64,000 nt of DNA, from NCBI RefSeq assembly GCF_025153475.1, contig NZ_JANZXA010000001.1, forward strand, positions 434,001 to 498,000. The letters are read 5' to 3'. Origin of the DNA: Novosphingobium mangrovisedimenti. Lineage in GTDB: Bacteria > Pseudomonadota > Alphaproteobacteria > Sphingomonadales > Sphingomonadaceae. The position numbers and the translations under genes are program-made. Positions within the stretch are counted from its first letter, which is position 1. Every line of letters starts with the position of its first letter. The notes beneath the pieces were generated by a model. The model worked only from the letters and a program-made list of their open reading frames with translations. It was not told where the DNA came from and did not search any database. Shown here piece by piece: positions 9,561 to 17,683 of this stretch.

Positions 9561-10022
9561 ATGGGATTGGCAGTACAACTGCAGTTGGAACAGCGCGCGG
9601 GCGACCGTCGCGATGTCGCGATCCCGGCAACCATCCGCAAGACGGGCGCCCCCATCGACGTGGAGATCGAAAACCTCTCCGTCACCGGTTTCCGCGCAAG
9701 CCTGAACTCCATCCTGAAAGAGGGTGACAGTGTGTCGATCGGCGCGGCATGGCTGGGACGCCGTACAGCGCGCGTGGTCTGGGCGATGCACCCGCGCTAC
9801 GGCTTCGCTTTCGATGCCCCGCTGCAGACTTCCGATGTCCTGGCCGCAAAGGCGATCGAAAACGTCGAGCCGCTCGGCAATATCGCATTTCCCCCGGAAC
9901 AGGACGCAGCCCCGCTGGTCGAACGGCCCGTACGGCTCGGCGTCGTCCGGTCGGTTGCACTCGCGACGGCCGAAACCTTCATAGCGATCGGCGAAGGCCT
10001 GAGGCGCCGCGTCGTATCCTGA
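9561..10022 (+). CDS. PilZ domain protein
   Basis: A 153-residue protein with a PilZ domain in its first 100 residues. The c-di-GMP motifs are present as QRAGDRRD (RxxxR) and ENLSVTGF (N/DxSxxG). It probably senses cyclic di-GMP, a second messenger that commonly stimulates EPS production. The start MGLAVQLQLEQ has GAGGGAG upstream; the frame runs further 5' but without coding character. It lies 194 bases after the secretion adaptor and converges on the chain-length protein gene. Its position inside the EPS island suggests a regulatory role, which is inference. Confidence 0.85.
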   Translation: MGLAVQLQLEQRAGDRRDVAIPATIRKTGAPIDVEIENLSVTGFRASLNSILKEGDSVSIGAAWLGRRTARVVWAMHPRYGFAFDAPLQTSDVLAAKAIENVEPLGNIAFPPEQDAAPLVERPVRLGVVRSVALATAETFIAIGEGLRRRVVS

Positions 10023-10147
10023 AGCCGCGCTGGCGCCTTTGACCCCCGCCGCATTCCATCCGGAAAATCTCGACACCCTGCGTCCTTGACCACTCCCGGC
10101 CTTGCCGCGGGCGGTACAATCACGTTTCAAGATAAGACGATCGTGCC

Positions 10148-11440
10148 CTAGGCTACCAGCGGTTCGGGCTCGCCGGTGTCGGTCTGATAGACCTTCTTCC
10201 TGTTGTAGGCGACGAGCACGGGAACGTCCAAATCATCCAGATCGTCGGCACCGCGCACGCGCCGGTTCAGCAGTTCGATCACCACCGAGATCTGGACGCC
10301 CAGGACAAAGCCGATCACCAGCGCCAGCGCCGCAATCACGGGTATGTTAGGCGAAACCGGCTTGGGCGAGGCCGTGGCATCCCCTATCGGCTTCAGCCCG
10401 GTATGGCTCGAAGCGATGGCCTGCTGCAATACGGCGGCCTGCCCGGTAAGCACGATCGCCCGCTGCGAAAGGACGGAGACTTCGCTGGCGATCAGCCGCG
10501 CCGGCTGAAGCTTGCCCCGGTCTTCCAGCAACCGGGCGGTCTGCGCGGTAATCGCGCCTGCCGTCCCTACCACTTGCGGCGCCGATCCGGCACTGGCGGC
10601 AGGGTTGACCGCCTGGGCCACGAGCGCCGCACGACGCGCCTGCAATGCCAGGACCGTCGGGTGATTGGGGCCAAGCTGGATCTGCGCCGAAGCCAGCGCC
10701 GCATCCAGACTCGCAATCTGGCCGAAAGCCTGCTGATTGCGCGGCACACGCCGAGCGGCGGCCTCCTGGGCCAGGCGCGGGCTGCCCGAAAGCGCCTGCA
10801 ATGCAAGGCTGATGCTGTCGCTGTTGTCATCGAACAGGTGCACGTTGTTGGCCTGCTCGAAGTCACGCTTGCGCTTCATCGCACTGTCGAGCGCGCTGGC
10901 GACTTTCGCCCCCTCTTCGCGAATCGTTTCCAGCCGCTCGAGGTCGTTCTTCCGCCTGACCTCAAGCATGCGGTCCAGATAGACCTCACGCACGATCGCG
11001 GCCCCGTGCTGCGCATCCTGGGGCGAATCCGAAAAGAAGTTGATGTCGAAGAACGGCGCGTTCGCGTCCCAGCGAACGTCCGTCTGCTGGCTGACGCCGC
11101 GGGCGCTCGAGCGAAGGCTGCGCAGATAGGCGGGATTCGAGGTATCGCCGCCCGGCGGCGATATGACGTAGCCCAGCTTCAGCGCGGCAGGCTCCGTCAC
11201 CAGCGGATCCCCGATGATCGCGGTCTGGGTTTCGGAAAAGCGCGAAAGGACCGTTCGCGACAGGTACTTGCCCGTGAGCGGATCAGGTTCGAGGTTGTCC
11301 GCCTCGACGCGCGCCGACCCGACATATGTCTTGGGCAGCGACCGCGCCACCATAAGGGCGGTCAGCAGACACGTCACCGTGGCCAGGGCAATGGTGACCC
11401 AGTGCGCGCGGCATATGCGCAGCCAGTTCAGGCCAAGCAT
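10148..11440 (-). CDS. Polysaccharide co-polymerase, Wzz/GNVR type
   Basis: A 430-residue chain-length determinant protein. It has an N-terminal transmembrane helix (residues 13-33), a long periplasmic coiled-coil region, a GNVR-like LGPNHPTVLALQARR segment, and a second transmembrane helix near residue 370 after PVSPNIPVI. The cytoplasmic tail of about 35 residues has no kinase domain. It should regulate polymer length together with a Wzy polymerase at the inner membrane. It lies 70 bases downstream of an acyltransferase gene on the same strand. A second PCP protein is encoded at 37.2-38.6 kb. Confidence 0.88.
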   Translation of the reverse strand: MLGLNWLRICRAHWVTIALATVTCLLTALMVARSLPKTYVGSARVEADNLEPDPLTGKYLSRTVLSRFSETQTAIIGDPLVTEPAALKLGYVISPPGGDTSNPAYLRSLRSSARGVSQQTDVRWDANAPFFDINFFSDSPQDAQHGAAIVREVYLDRMLEVRRKNDLERLETIREEGAKVASALDSAMKRKRDFEQANNVHLFDDNSDSISLALQALSGSPRLAQEAAARRVPRNQQAFGQIASLDAALASAQIQLGPNHPTVLALQARRAALVAQAVNPAASAGSAPQVVGTAGAITAQTARLLEDRGKLQPARLIASEVSVLSQRAIVLTGQAAVLQQAIASSHTGLKPIGDATASPKPVSPNIPVIAALALVIGFVLGVQISVVIELLNRRVRGADDLDDLDVPVLVAYNRKKVYQTDTGEPEPLVA

Positions 11441-11510
11441 GGCACGAGCCCCCGCCCCACGCCCGGAACAGGGCGGACGTCACGCCGCGACAGTGCCCTT
11501 CCGGATTCGC

Positions 11511-12578
11511 TCAACTCGTTATCCTGTCGAAAAAAGGAATGCGGCGAAAGATCATGGCCTTCACGAAGATCGGTCCGAACAGTCCACAAGACAGCATGAC
11601 CAGCATATAAAGCGGAAAGAACGTATCGTTCCACGTAAAAAAGCGGTCCATGATGAACTTGCTTGAGAAAATGAAGAGAGTGTTGAGAAGGTATATTACG
11701 AAACTGTATTCGCCAATCCACTGCGTAAAGCGGTTGAAGCGCGGCCAGTCCCGCCGGCACAGGCCATGCAGGACGGCCAGCGACGCCAGACCGCAGGACA
11801 GGATCGATATGTAATAGATCCTCAACAGGCGCGTGATCACCAGCACCAGCACGAACACCAGAATGGCCGAAAGCAGGTTCTCGTCCACCATGCGCGTCCA
11901 GCGCCCGGCATCGCCCGCCACCACGCCTCCGACAAAGAAGAAGCCGCCGTAAATGAAAAGCCGGTTCACGTAGAGAACGTCGAGCCCCGGCGTCGTTACC
12001 AGCGGCATGAGCGGAATGAAGATGATCGCCAGATGCAGCGGCGTAGGCAGGATCGGCCGCAGCAGCACCGCGACAACGATCAGTTCGAACAGCACCGCCA
12101 CATACCACAGGAACTGCGCCGGGCTCTCGGCCGTATGCACGACCAGGCTGTCGCCGGCATAGGCCAGGAATGCCTGCAGCAGATGCGACATGCCCCCCGA
12201 ACCCGCGAGCGCGATACGGGCCTGCCCCTCGACAACGAAACTGGCCGCCACCAGCAGCATGCCGAAAATCGTGAAGGGAACGAGCAGCCGGTAGGCTCGC
12301 TGCGCAAGAAACCGCAGGGGCGCGGCCTGCGCCTTCTTGTCGCCGCCGGTGTAGTAGAAAAGGAACCCGCTCACGAACAGGAAGAACGGCATGTGGAACG
12401 AATAGATCGCCGTGCGCATGACGAAAAACCAATGCGCGCCCGGCGGTGCCGGCGCCACCAGCAGATGGCCGATCACCACGAGAACGATCCCGAGCCCCTT
12501 GCATCGCGTAAGATCATCGAGGCGAGGCCGGGAACGGGCGGTTTCGGGAAGCGTGGGCGAATTGGAAGTCGTCGTCAC
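11511..12578 (-). CDS. Membrane acyltransferase, family 3 (OafA/NolL type)
   Basis: A 355-residue protein with about ten hydrophobic helices. It matches the acyltransferase-3 family, which O-acetylates or succinylates cell-surface sugars. The N-terminal [20 protein letters not shown] holds the conserved Arg and the catalytic-type His at the end of helix 1. [12 protein letters not shown] and the late [15 protein letters not shown] are also typical. The start is GTG. It is probably co-transcribed with the chain-length gene. The EPS residue it modifies cannot be told from sequence. Confidence 0.87.
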   Translation of the reverse strand: MTTTSNSPTLPETARSRPRLDDLTRCKGLGIVLVVIGHLLVAPAPPGAHWFFVMRTAIYSFHMPFFLFVSGFLFYYTGGDKKAQAAPLRFLAQRAYRLLVPFTIFGMLLVAASFVVEGQARIALAGSGGMSHLLQAFLAYAGDSLVVHTAESPAQFLWYVAVLFELIVVAVLLRPILPTPLHLAIIFIPLMPLVTTPGLDVLYVNRLFIYGGFFFVGGVVAGDAGRWTRMVDENLLSAILVFVLVLVITRLLRIYYISILSCGLASLAVLHGLCRRDWPRFNRFTQWIGEYSFVIYLLNTLFIFSSKFIMDRFFTWNDTFFPLYMLVMLSCGLFGPIFVKAMIFRRIPFFDRITS

Positions 12579-12748
12579 TGATCCTGCCTGGATGACTTCA
12601 CCAGCCGGCAGGATACAGACCGTACGCTTAATCCCGCCTTTGCCATTCCGGCTCTATAGGGTACATCGCAAAAAGCAAGTGTGGGCAAGCGCATGCGGCC
12701 CGCCTCACCCCGGTTTCGGGCGTGAGAAAGGTTCCCGGAAAGGTGGTC

Positions 12749-14347
12749 ATGCAGCAAACGGTCCGATTCCTGTTCTGGTCCAGAGACAGGCAGACACGTC
12801 GCCCCTTCACGCTATCCGGTTACCACCCCTCCGAATCGGGGCTTGCTGCCAAGTTCGCCCTGAAGGCGGCGATCGTTCTGGTAGCGGCCATACTCGGACT
12901 GGCCATCGGTGGCCTGCCGCTGAACCGCATCGTGGTTCCGCTGCTGCCGCTCGTCGTCCTGACGCTGCTCATCATTTGGATCCTGCCGGAAAACCGCAAT
13001 CCGCCGACCCGGTTCATGAGTTTCACCTTTTTTGCCTATTTCGTGGCCGTGGTGGTCTGGCCCTACTATCTCGCCATCCAGTTGCCGGGCCTGCCGCTGA
13101 TAGAAATTCGCCGCCTGTTCGTCGCGCTGTCGATCCTGGGCTTCCTGATCTGCTATTCGACCTCCCGGGCTTTCCGGGACGAGCTGTGGCGCATCTGCCG
13201 CGCTTCCTCTCTGGAAGTAAAACTGCTCTGGGCCTTCGTCGCCTTCCAGGCGCTCTCCGTCCCCTTCTCCGTCGACGTGGCGGGATCGATACCCACTTTC
13301 GTGAAGAACCAGCTGGGCTGGACGGCGGTCTTCTTCATCGTTGCCTACGTGATGTCGAAGCCGGGCAACGTGGACCGTTTCGCCAATATCATCCGCGCGC
13401 TCGCCGTGTTCCTGGTCGTGCTGGGCTACTTCGAATACCGCAATCAGGGCCTGTTGTGGGCCAATCACATCCCGTGGTTCCTGAAGGTCAGCGACCCGGC
13501 GATGATCAACCTGCTCGACCCGATGTTCCGCGAAGGCGAATACCGCGTGACCGGACCGTTCTCGACCTCGCTGTCCTATAGCGAATTCATGGCGATGGCG
13601 ATGCCGTTCTTCCTCCACTACATCGTCGAGGGCCGGAAGCTGTGGCTGCGCGCCGTGGCGCTGCTGTGCCATGCGCTGGTGTTCTATGGCATCCTTCTCA
13701 CCCAGGCGCGCGTGGGCATCGTCGGCGCCCTGGCTGCCCACGGCGTCTATTTCGCGGCATGGACGATCCGCAAGTGGCGCCTCGAACGCACCAACATCGT
13801 CGCAGCCGCGCTGCTGTTCCTCATGCCGGTCCTGCTGGCGCTCTCGGCAACGGCAGTGCTGACCGTACCGCGCCTGAGGATCATGACGCTGGGCGGCGGT
13901 GCGCATGCCGCCAGCACGCAGGGCCGCGTGGAACAGATGAAGGCGGCCATCCCGCTCATCATCAAGCGGCCCGTGATCGGATACGGCCCCGGCGAAGGCG
14001 CCGGCGTGCTCGGCTACCGCAACCCCGCGGGCGAGCTTTCCATCGACAGCTACATCCTGGCCGCGGCCCTGAACTACGGCCTTGTCGGCTTCCTCGTGAT
14101 GACCGCCATGTTCGGCCTGTTCGTCCTCAAGGGAATACAGGTCGGGCAAGCGAGCAAGGGAGAAACCAGCGTGGCGATCGCGGCGGCAACCAGTATCGCC
14201 GTCTGGATGGTCGCCAAGATCGTGCTGGCCCAGGAAGACAACGTCTCGGTCGTCTTCATGATGATGGGGCTGATCGCGGCATGCGCCTACCGGGTTCGGC
14301 AGGACGCGCCCTCCGCAGGCGTGTCGACGACGCGCCGCTGGCTTTAG
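12749..14347 (+). CDS. O-antigen ligase/Wzy-like polymerase (Wzy_C domain)
   Basis: A 532-residue polytopic protein with 10-12 helices and a large periplasmic loop, matching the O-antigen ligase/polymerase superfamily. Visible conserved features are RVTGPFSTSLSYSEFMAM, an ARVGIVGAL segment and the IGYGPGEGAG motif with its downstream SIDSYILAAALNYG. It probably polymerises lipid-linked EPS repeats on the periplasmic face. The ATG at 12749 follows GGAAAGGTGGTC and is preferred over the GTG at 12722. It is divergent from the acyltransferase gene and converges on the beta-helix gene. Confidence 0.87.
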   Translation: MQQTVRFLFWSRDRQTRRPFTLSGYHPSESGLAAKFALKAAIVLVAAILGLAIGGLPLNRIVVPLLPLVVLTLLIIWILPENRNPPTRFMSFTFFAYFVAVVVWPYYLAIQLPGLPLIEIRRLFVALSILGFLICYSTSRAFRDELWRICRASSLEVKLLWAFVAFQALSVPFSVDVAGSIPTFVKNQLGWTAVFFIVAYVMSKPGNVDRFANIIRALAVFLVVLGYFEYRNQGLLWANHIPWFLKVSDPAMINLLDPMFREGEYRVTGPFSTSLSYSEFMAMAMPFFLHYIVEGRKLWLRAVALLCHALVFYGILLTQARVGIVGALAAHGVYFAAWTIRKWRLERTNIVAAALLFLMPVLLALSATAVLTVPRLRIMTLGGGAHAASTQGRVEQMKAAIPLIIKRPVIGYGPGEGAGVLGYRNPAGELSIDSYILAAALNYGLVGFLVMTAMFGLFVLKGIQVGQASKGETSVAIAAATSIAVWMVAKIVLAQEDNVSVVFMMMGLIAACAYRVRQDAPSAGVSTTRRWL

Positions 14348-14360
14348 GACAACCTGCCCC

Positions 14361-15167
14361 TTAGGGACGCCGTCCGTTGACGTTGCCTTTCACCGTGCAA
14401 TCGGTGCAGCGAAAGACCCGGATCACGACGTGGCGCTTTGCGTCTTTCGGCGTTTCGGCGACATTGTTGACGATGACGCAATTCCGGCAATCGTAGACCG
14501 CCACGCCGTTCACGCGGTAGGCACGCACCCGGTTGTCGGCAATCGTGATCCGGTCGAAACCGCCGTCGTCGACGCCCTTGCGCACGTGGTTGAACGCCGT
14601 GAAGCCCTGCATGTCGCCGTCGGAACTGTTGCGCAGCAACTTCACGTCCTGCGTGATCCCCCTCGTGGGCGACGACCACATCTGGATGCAGTCGGGATGG
14701 GCTTTGCCCGTCCTGAAATCGCTGCACGAGCTGTCCGTCACCGTCACGCGCTGGGATGACCCGATATTGATGCCGTCGATCGTCATGTTGACGATCCGGG
14801 CGTGCGAAACGGAGACGTCCTGGGATTGGGCAATGACAAGGCCGCGCTGCGCGGACGTCATCTTCACATTCTCGAAGCCGATGTCCCGGCTGTTGAGGAC
14901 GTGGATCGCATAGCCCTGGCTCACCAGGCCGAATGTGCCGCCGACGACGCGCACCCCTTGCGCGTTGCCGATTTCCAGCGTCGCGCGCGCATCGGTCATG
15001 TTGAGCGTGACCGGTTCGGACCATGTCTTGCCCTGGATGCGGATCTTCCCGTAATCGCCCGGCGCCAGCACGATGACCGCGCCGGGAGGGGCATCCTCGA
15101 TCACCCTTTCGACGGTGGCTGGCGTGGCCGACAGCGTCGAGCCGAGCGCCATCATGAGGATCGACAT
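14361..15167 (-). CDS. Right-handed parallel beta-helix protein, exported
   Basis: A 268-residue protein of repeated short beta strands (VRVVGGTFGLV, IGFENVKMT, VSVSHARIVNMTIDGINIG), typical of right-handed parallel beta-helices found in polysaccharide lyases and epimerases. The central AHPDCIQMWSS segment parallels HPDAIQLWAN in the RTX protein at 44.9 kb. The ATG at 15167 is preceded by a perfect AGGAGG eight bases upstream and gives a short signal-peptide-like leader. An upstream TTG at 15277, seven bases after the sulfotransferase stop, would add a transmembrane anchor (YYAAGGLVLAAFLAGAWVFLGG). It is presumed EPS-modifying; the activity is unknown. Confidence 0.8.
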   Translation of the reverse strand: MSILMMALGSTLSATPATVERVIEDAPPGAVIVLAPGDYGKIRIQGKTWSEPVTLNMTDARATLEIGNAQGVRVVGGTFGLVSQGYAIHVLNSRDIGFENVKMTSAQRGLVIAQSQDVSVSHARIVNMTIDGINIGSSQRVTVTDSSCSDFRTGKAHPDCIQMWSSPTRGITQDVKLLRNSSDGDMQGFTAFNHVRKGVDDGGFDRITIADNRVRAYRVNGVAVYDCRNCVIVNNVAETPKDAKRHVVIRVFRCTDCTVKGNVNGRRP

Positions 15168-15283
15168 GATCTTGCCTCCTAGAAACACCCATGCACCGGC
15201 CAGGAACGCCGCCAGCACCAGTCCTCCGGCAGCGTAATATACCGACGGCCTGAACAAGGGCTGTCGCGATCCGGGCAATGCGC

Positions 15284-16234
15284 CTATTGTCCGCCCGCCG
15301 CTACGCCCGGCAGCGACACGTCCTCGGCCATCTCGTACTTGAGCTTCGCGAGGTCCACGGGGCAGTAGGACTGCAGGTGGCGGTTGCCGGCAGCGTAGTG
15401 CCCGGATGCCCGCTCCTCGATCGCACCCTCGAGCTTTCTGCGATAGTACGAGGAAAACGCGTGCTGATGGTACGCCAGCCGATAGAGGAAGTTCCCGATC
15501 GGGGCCAGCGAACGCGGTCCCGCCGGATAGACGGGGGTCGGACGCAACCGGTTCGCCAGACGCAGCAGCGGCACGCCGCCATCGGGCGGACTCTTGCCCG
15601 CCCCCATCTTGGTGGACGGCGTCTCGCCTTCGGCCGGTCCGGCCATCCCGCAGTGCTGCAGGATGGCGCCGAGAAAGGCCCGCGCGTCTTTCGCCAGAAG
15701 TTCCTGGGGAAGGACCAGCACATTGTCCGGGCCGAACGCCCTGGCATATTCGTCGGCCAGCAGATCGAAGCGCAGGCACAGCGGATCGAACCCGTAATAG
15801 CCCGGTTCGCATTTTTCGTTCTGGTCGAAAAAGTCCTCAACCGACAGCGATCCGCCACGCTTGACATATTGCTGGTAGAGCGAGCGCATCGCCGCAGGCT
15901 GCCTGCGCACCGTCAGAAGGATCTTCGCTTCCGGGGCAATGAGGCGGAGACGTTCCACCAGCAGCTTCGATTCGCGCGAGCCGAAGAACGGGTTGGCCAC
16001 CAGGTTCTCGTTGCTGATGACGTCGATCGACGCCGGCGTCCCCGCTGCCCGGCGCGCGGCGATCTCCTGGCGCGCGGCGTCGGCATCGAAGGCGAAATCA
16101 TGCGGGCGGACGATCCACTTCTGCACATCCTCCGGCTGCATCAGCATGCGGAACCAGCGCGGATCGGTGAATAGCTCGTTCTGCAGCCAAGTAGTGGCCG
16201 TCTTGTGGAACCCGGGATGGATCAGCAAGGTCAT
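15284..16234 (-). CDS. Sulfotransferase family protein
   Basis: A 316-residue soluble protein. It has the PAPS 5'-phosphosulfate loop near the N-terminus (IHPGFHKTATTWLQNEL, with Lys, Thr and Thr) and a 3'-phosphate-binding segment (LTVRRQPAAMRSLYQQYV). These support transfer of a sulfuryl group from PAPS. The gene precedes a beta-helix protein in the same minus-strand unit and sits among EPS genes, which suggests sulfation of the polysaccharide or of a lipid. PAPS synthesis genes are not in the window. It was recognised by motif only, and the substrate is unknown. Confidence 0.82.
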   Translation of the reverse strand: MTLLIHPGFHKTATTWLQNELFTDPRWFRMLMQPEDVQKWIVRPHDFAFDADAARQEIAARRAAGTPASIDVISNENLVANPFFGSRESKLLVERLRLIAPEAKILLTVRRQPAAMRSLYQQYVKRGGSLSVEDFFDQNEKCEPGYYGFDPLCLRFDLLADEYARAFGPDNVLVLPQELLAKDARAFLGAILQHCGMAGPAEGETPSTKMGAGKSPPDGGVPLLRLANRLRPTPVYPAGPRSLAPIGNFLYRLAYHQHAFSSYYRRKLEGAIEERASGHYAAGNRHLQSYCPVDLAKLKYEMAEDVSLPGVAAGGQ

Positions 16235-16249
16235 AATACGACTTTCCGG

Positions 16250-16422
16250 TTAATGGGCGCCACCTGCCCGATCATGCATGGTATTGATTTTGTTGAAATA
16301 GCAGACAGCCATGAAGCTCGCGATGTTGGGCCCCGTGACAGCTCGCCCGCGGCAAGGACCGAACCGCCACGAATCGCCAACGCAGCGATCGGCTGGAAGT
16401 GCTGCTTCAACTTTGCGATCAT
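16250..16422 (-). pseudogene. Internally deleted flippase (Wzx-like) remnant
   Basis: The first 24 codons read MIAKLKQHFQPIAALAIRGG then SVLA. They match the N-terminus of the intact flippase at 47.0-48.3 kb (MIAKIKYHFQSLAALTIRGS then AVLA) at 17 of 24 positions. After a frame change near 16340-16350 the other frame reads TGPNIASFMAVCYFNKINTM. This matches the flippase C-terminus AGRNIASFFAVLRLTGINVV at 10 of 20 positions and ends at a TAA soon after. The roughly 380-codon middle is missing. This is the scar of a large internal deletion in a paralogous flippase gene. The G+C content looks like that of its neighbours. Confidence 0.75.
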
Positions 16423-16663
16423 CTAGTCGGGACCCGCGCAATCTTCTGGCAAATACCTGTCAACCTGCCGCACCCTGCAACAGGCCAAAACCGACCATGC
16501 TGCACGCGCGAATTCTGATTATCCCCCGTCCGCCGGCGACTTGATATGCACACGGGGCTTCAATCATCAACAATTTACTCCCACGGTCTAAAGAAATCAT
16601 GCAATGTCGCTCCGGGCGAAATCATATGGCGCTATTGCGCTGCGGCAAGGAAGTCTTCGAGCA

Positions 16664-17683
16664 ATGACCGGCGATCGCCGCCTCCCTCTGATCAGTGTCG
16701 TCATTCCCGCCTACAATGCACAGGATACAATTGCCGACACGTTACGATCGGTACAGGCGCAGACGCACGATGCGCTCGAGATCATCGTCGTCGACGACGG
16801 ATCGCGCGACGACACCGCCCGGATCATCGGGGAATTTGCCGCCGCAGATCCGCGCTTCCGGCACGTGCTGCAGGAAAACGCAGGCGTGGCGGCCGCCCGC
16901 AACAACGGCTGGCGGCAGGCCAGCTCCGACCTCATAGCCTTCGTCGACGCCGACGATCTGTGGACGCGGGACAAGATCGAGCGCCAGCTTGCCGTGCTGT
17001 CGGAGGCGGGCCCGCGGGTCGGCCTCGTCTATTCACGATACGTGATGATCGACGGCGACAACCGCGTGACCTATCGCGACGACAGCCCCAAATTCTCGGG
17101 CAACGTGCTCGATGCGCTGCTCATCAGCAACTTCATCGGCAACGGCAGCGCGGCGCTGGTACGCCGCGAGGCGCTCGAGGCCGCGAACGGCTATGAACCA
17201 GCACTGTTTGCCGCCGGCGCGCAGGGTTGCGAGGATATCCTGTTCTATTGCCGTGTCGCCGAACACTACGAGTTTGCCGTCGTCGAGGACTACCAGATCG
17301 GATACCGGCAGTTGCCGGATGCCATGTCCGCCAACCTGCCGCGCATGCTCCGCTCGTGGACCATGGTGCTCGACGAAATGCTGGCGAAGTACCCGCAGAA
17401 GAAGAAGCTGGTCCGCAAGGGTCTTCGCACTTACGCGAACTGGGCCGTCAGACGCGCCGTCCATCGCCGCCAGCCCGCCACGGTTCTGGAACTGGCACGC
17501 CTCGTGGCCAAACGCTCGCCGGGGCTGGCCACGGGCATGCTCCTGCGCACCGCACCGGCAGCGGCGCTGGATTCGCTGCTGTGGCGGCTCCCGATCCGCG
17601 GCAAGGCACGCCGTCGCAAGCCCGCCCCAGCCGCGGCTGCCGATACCTTGCGCTTTCCGGTCGGCAGCCGCTTCGAAGGCTAA
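16664..17683 (+). CDS. Family 2 glycosyltransferase
   Basis: A 339-residue GT-A enzyme. The N-terminal 230 residues have ISVVIPAYNAQDTI, VVDDGSRDDT and FVDADDLW (DxD metal/nucleotide site). The C-terminal third is basic and helical. It would transfer a sugar from a nucleotide donor to a lipid-linked EPS intermediate at the cytoplasmic face. The ATG at 16664 has AAGGAAG upstream; an in-frame ATG 60 bases earlier is less convincing. It is a paralogue of the transferase at 27584-28654 (shared GCED-LF segment). Its TAA stop interlocks with the TAG stop of the convergent gene. Confidence 0.88.
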   Translation: MTGDRRLPLISVVIPAYNAQDTIADTLRSVQAQTHDALEIIVVDDGSRDDTARIIGEFAAADPRFRHVLQENAGVAAARNNGWRQASSDLIAFVDADDLWTRDKIERQLAVLSEAGPRVGLVYSRYVMIDGDNRVTYRDDSPKFSGNVLDALLISNFIGNGSAALVRREALEAANGYEPALFAAGAQGCEDILFYCRVAEHYEFAVVEDYQIGYRQLPDAMSANLPRMLRSWTMVLDEMLAKYPQKKKLVRKGLRTYANWAVRRAVHRRQPATVLELARLVAKRSPGLATGMLLRTAPAAALDSLLWRLPIRGKARRRKPAPAAAADTLRFPVGSRFEG

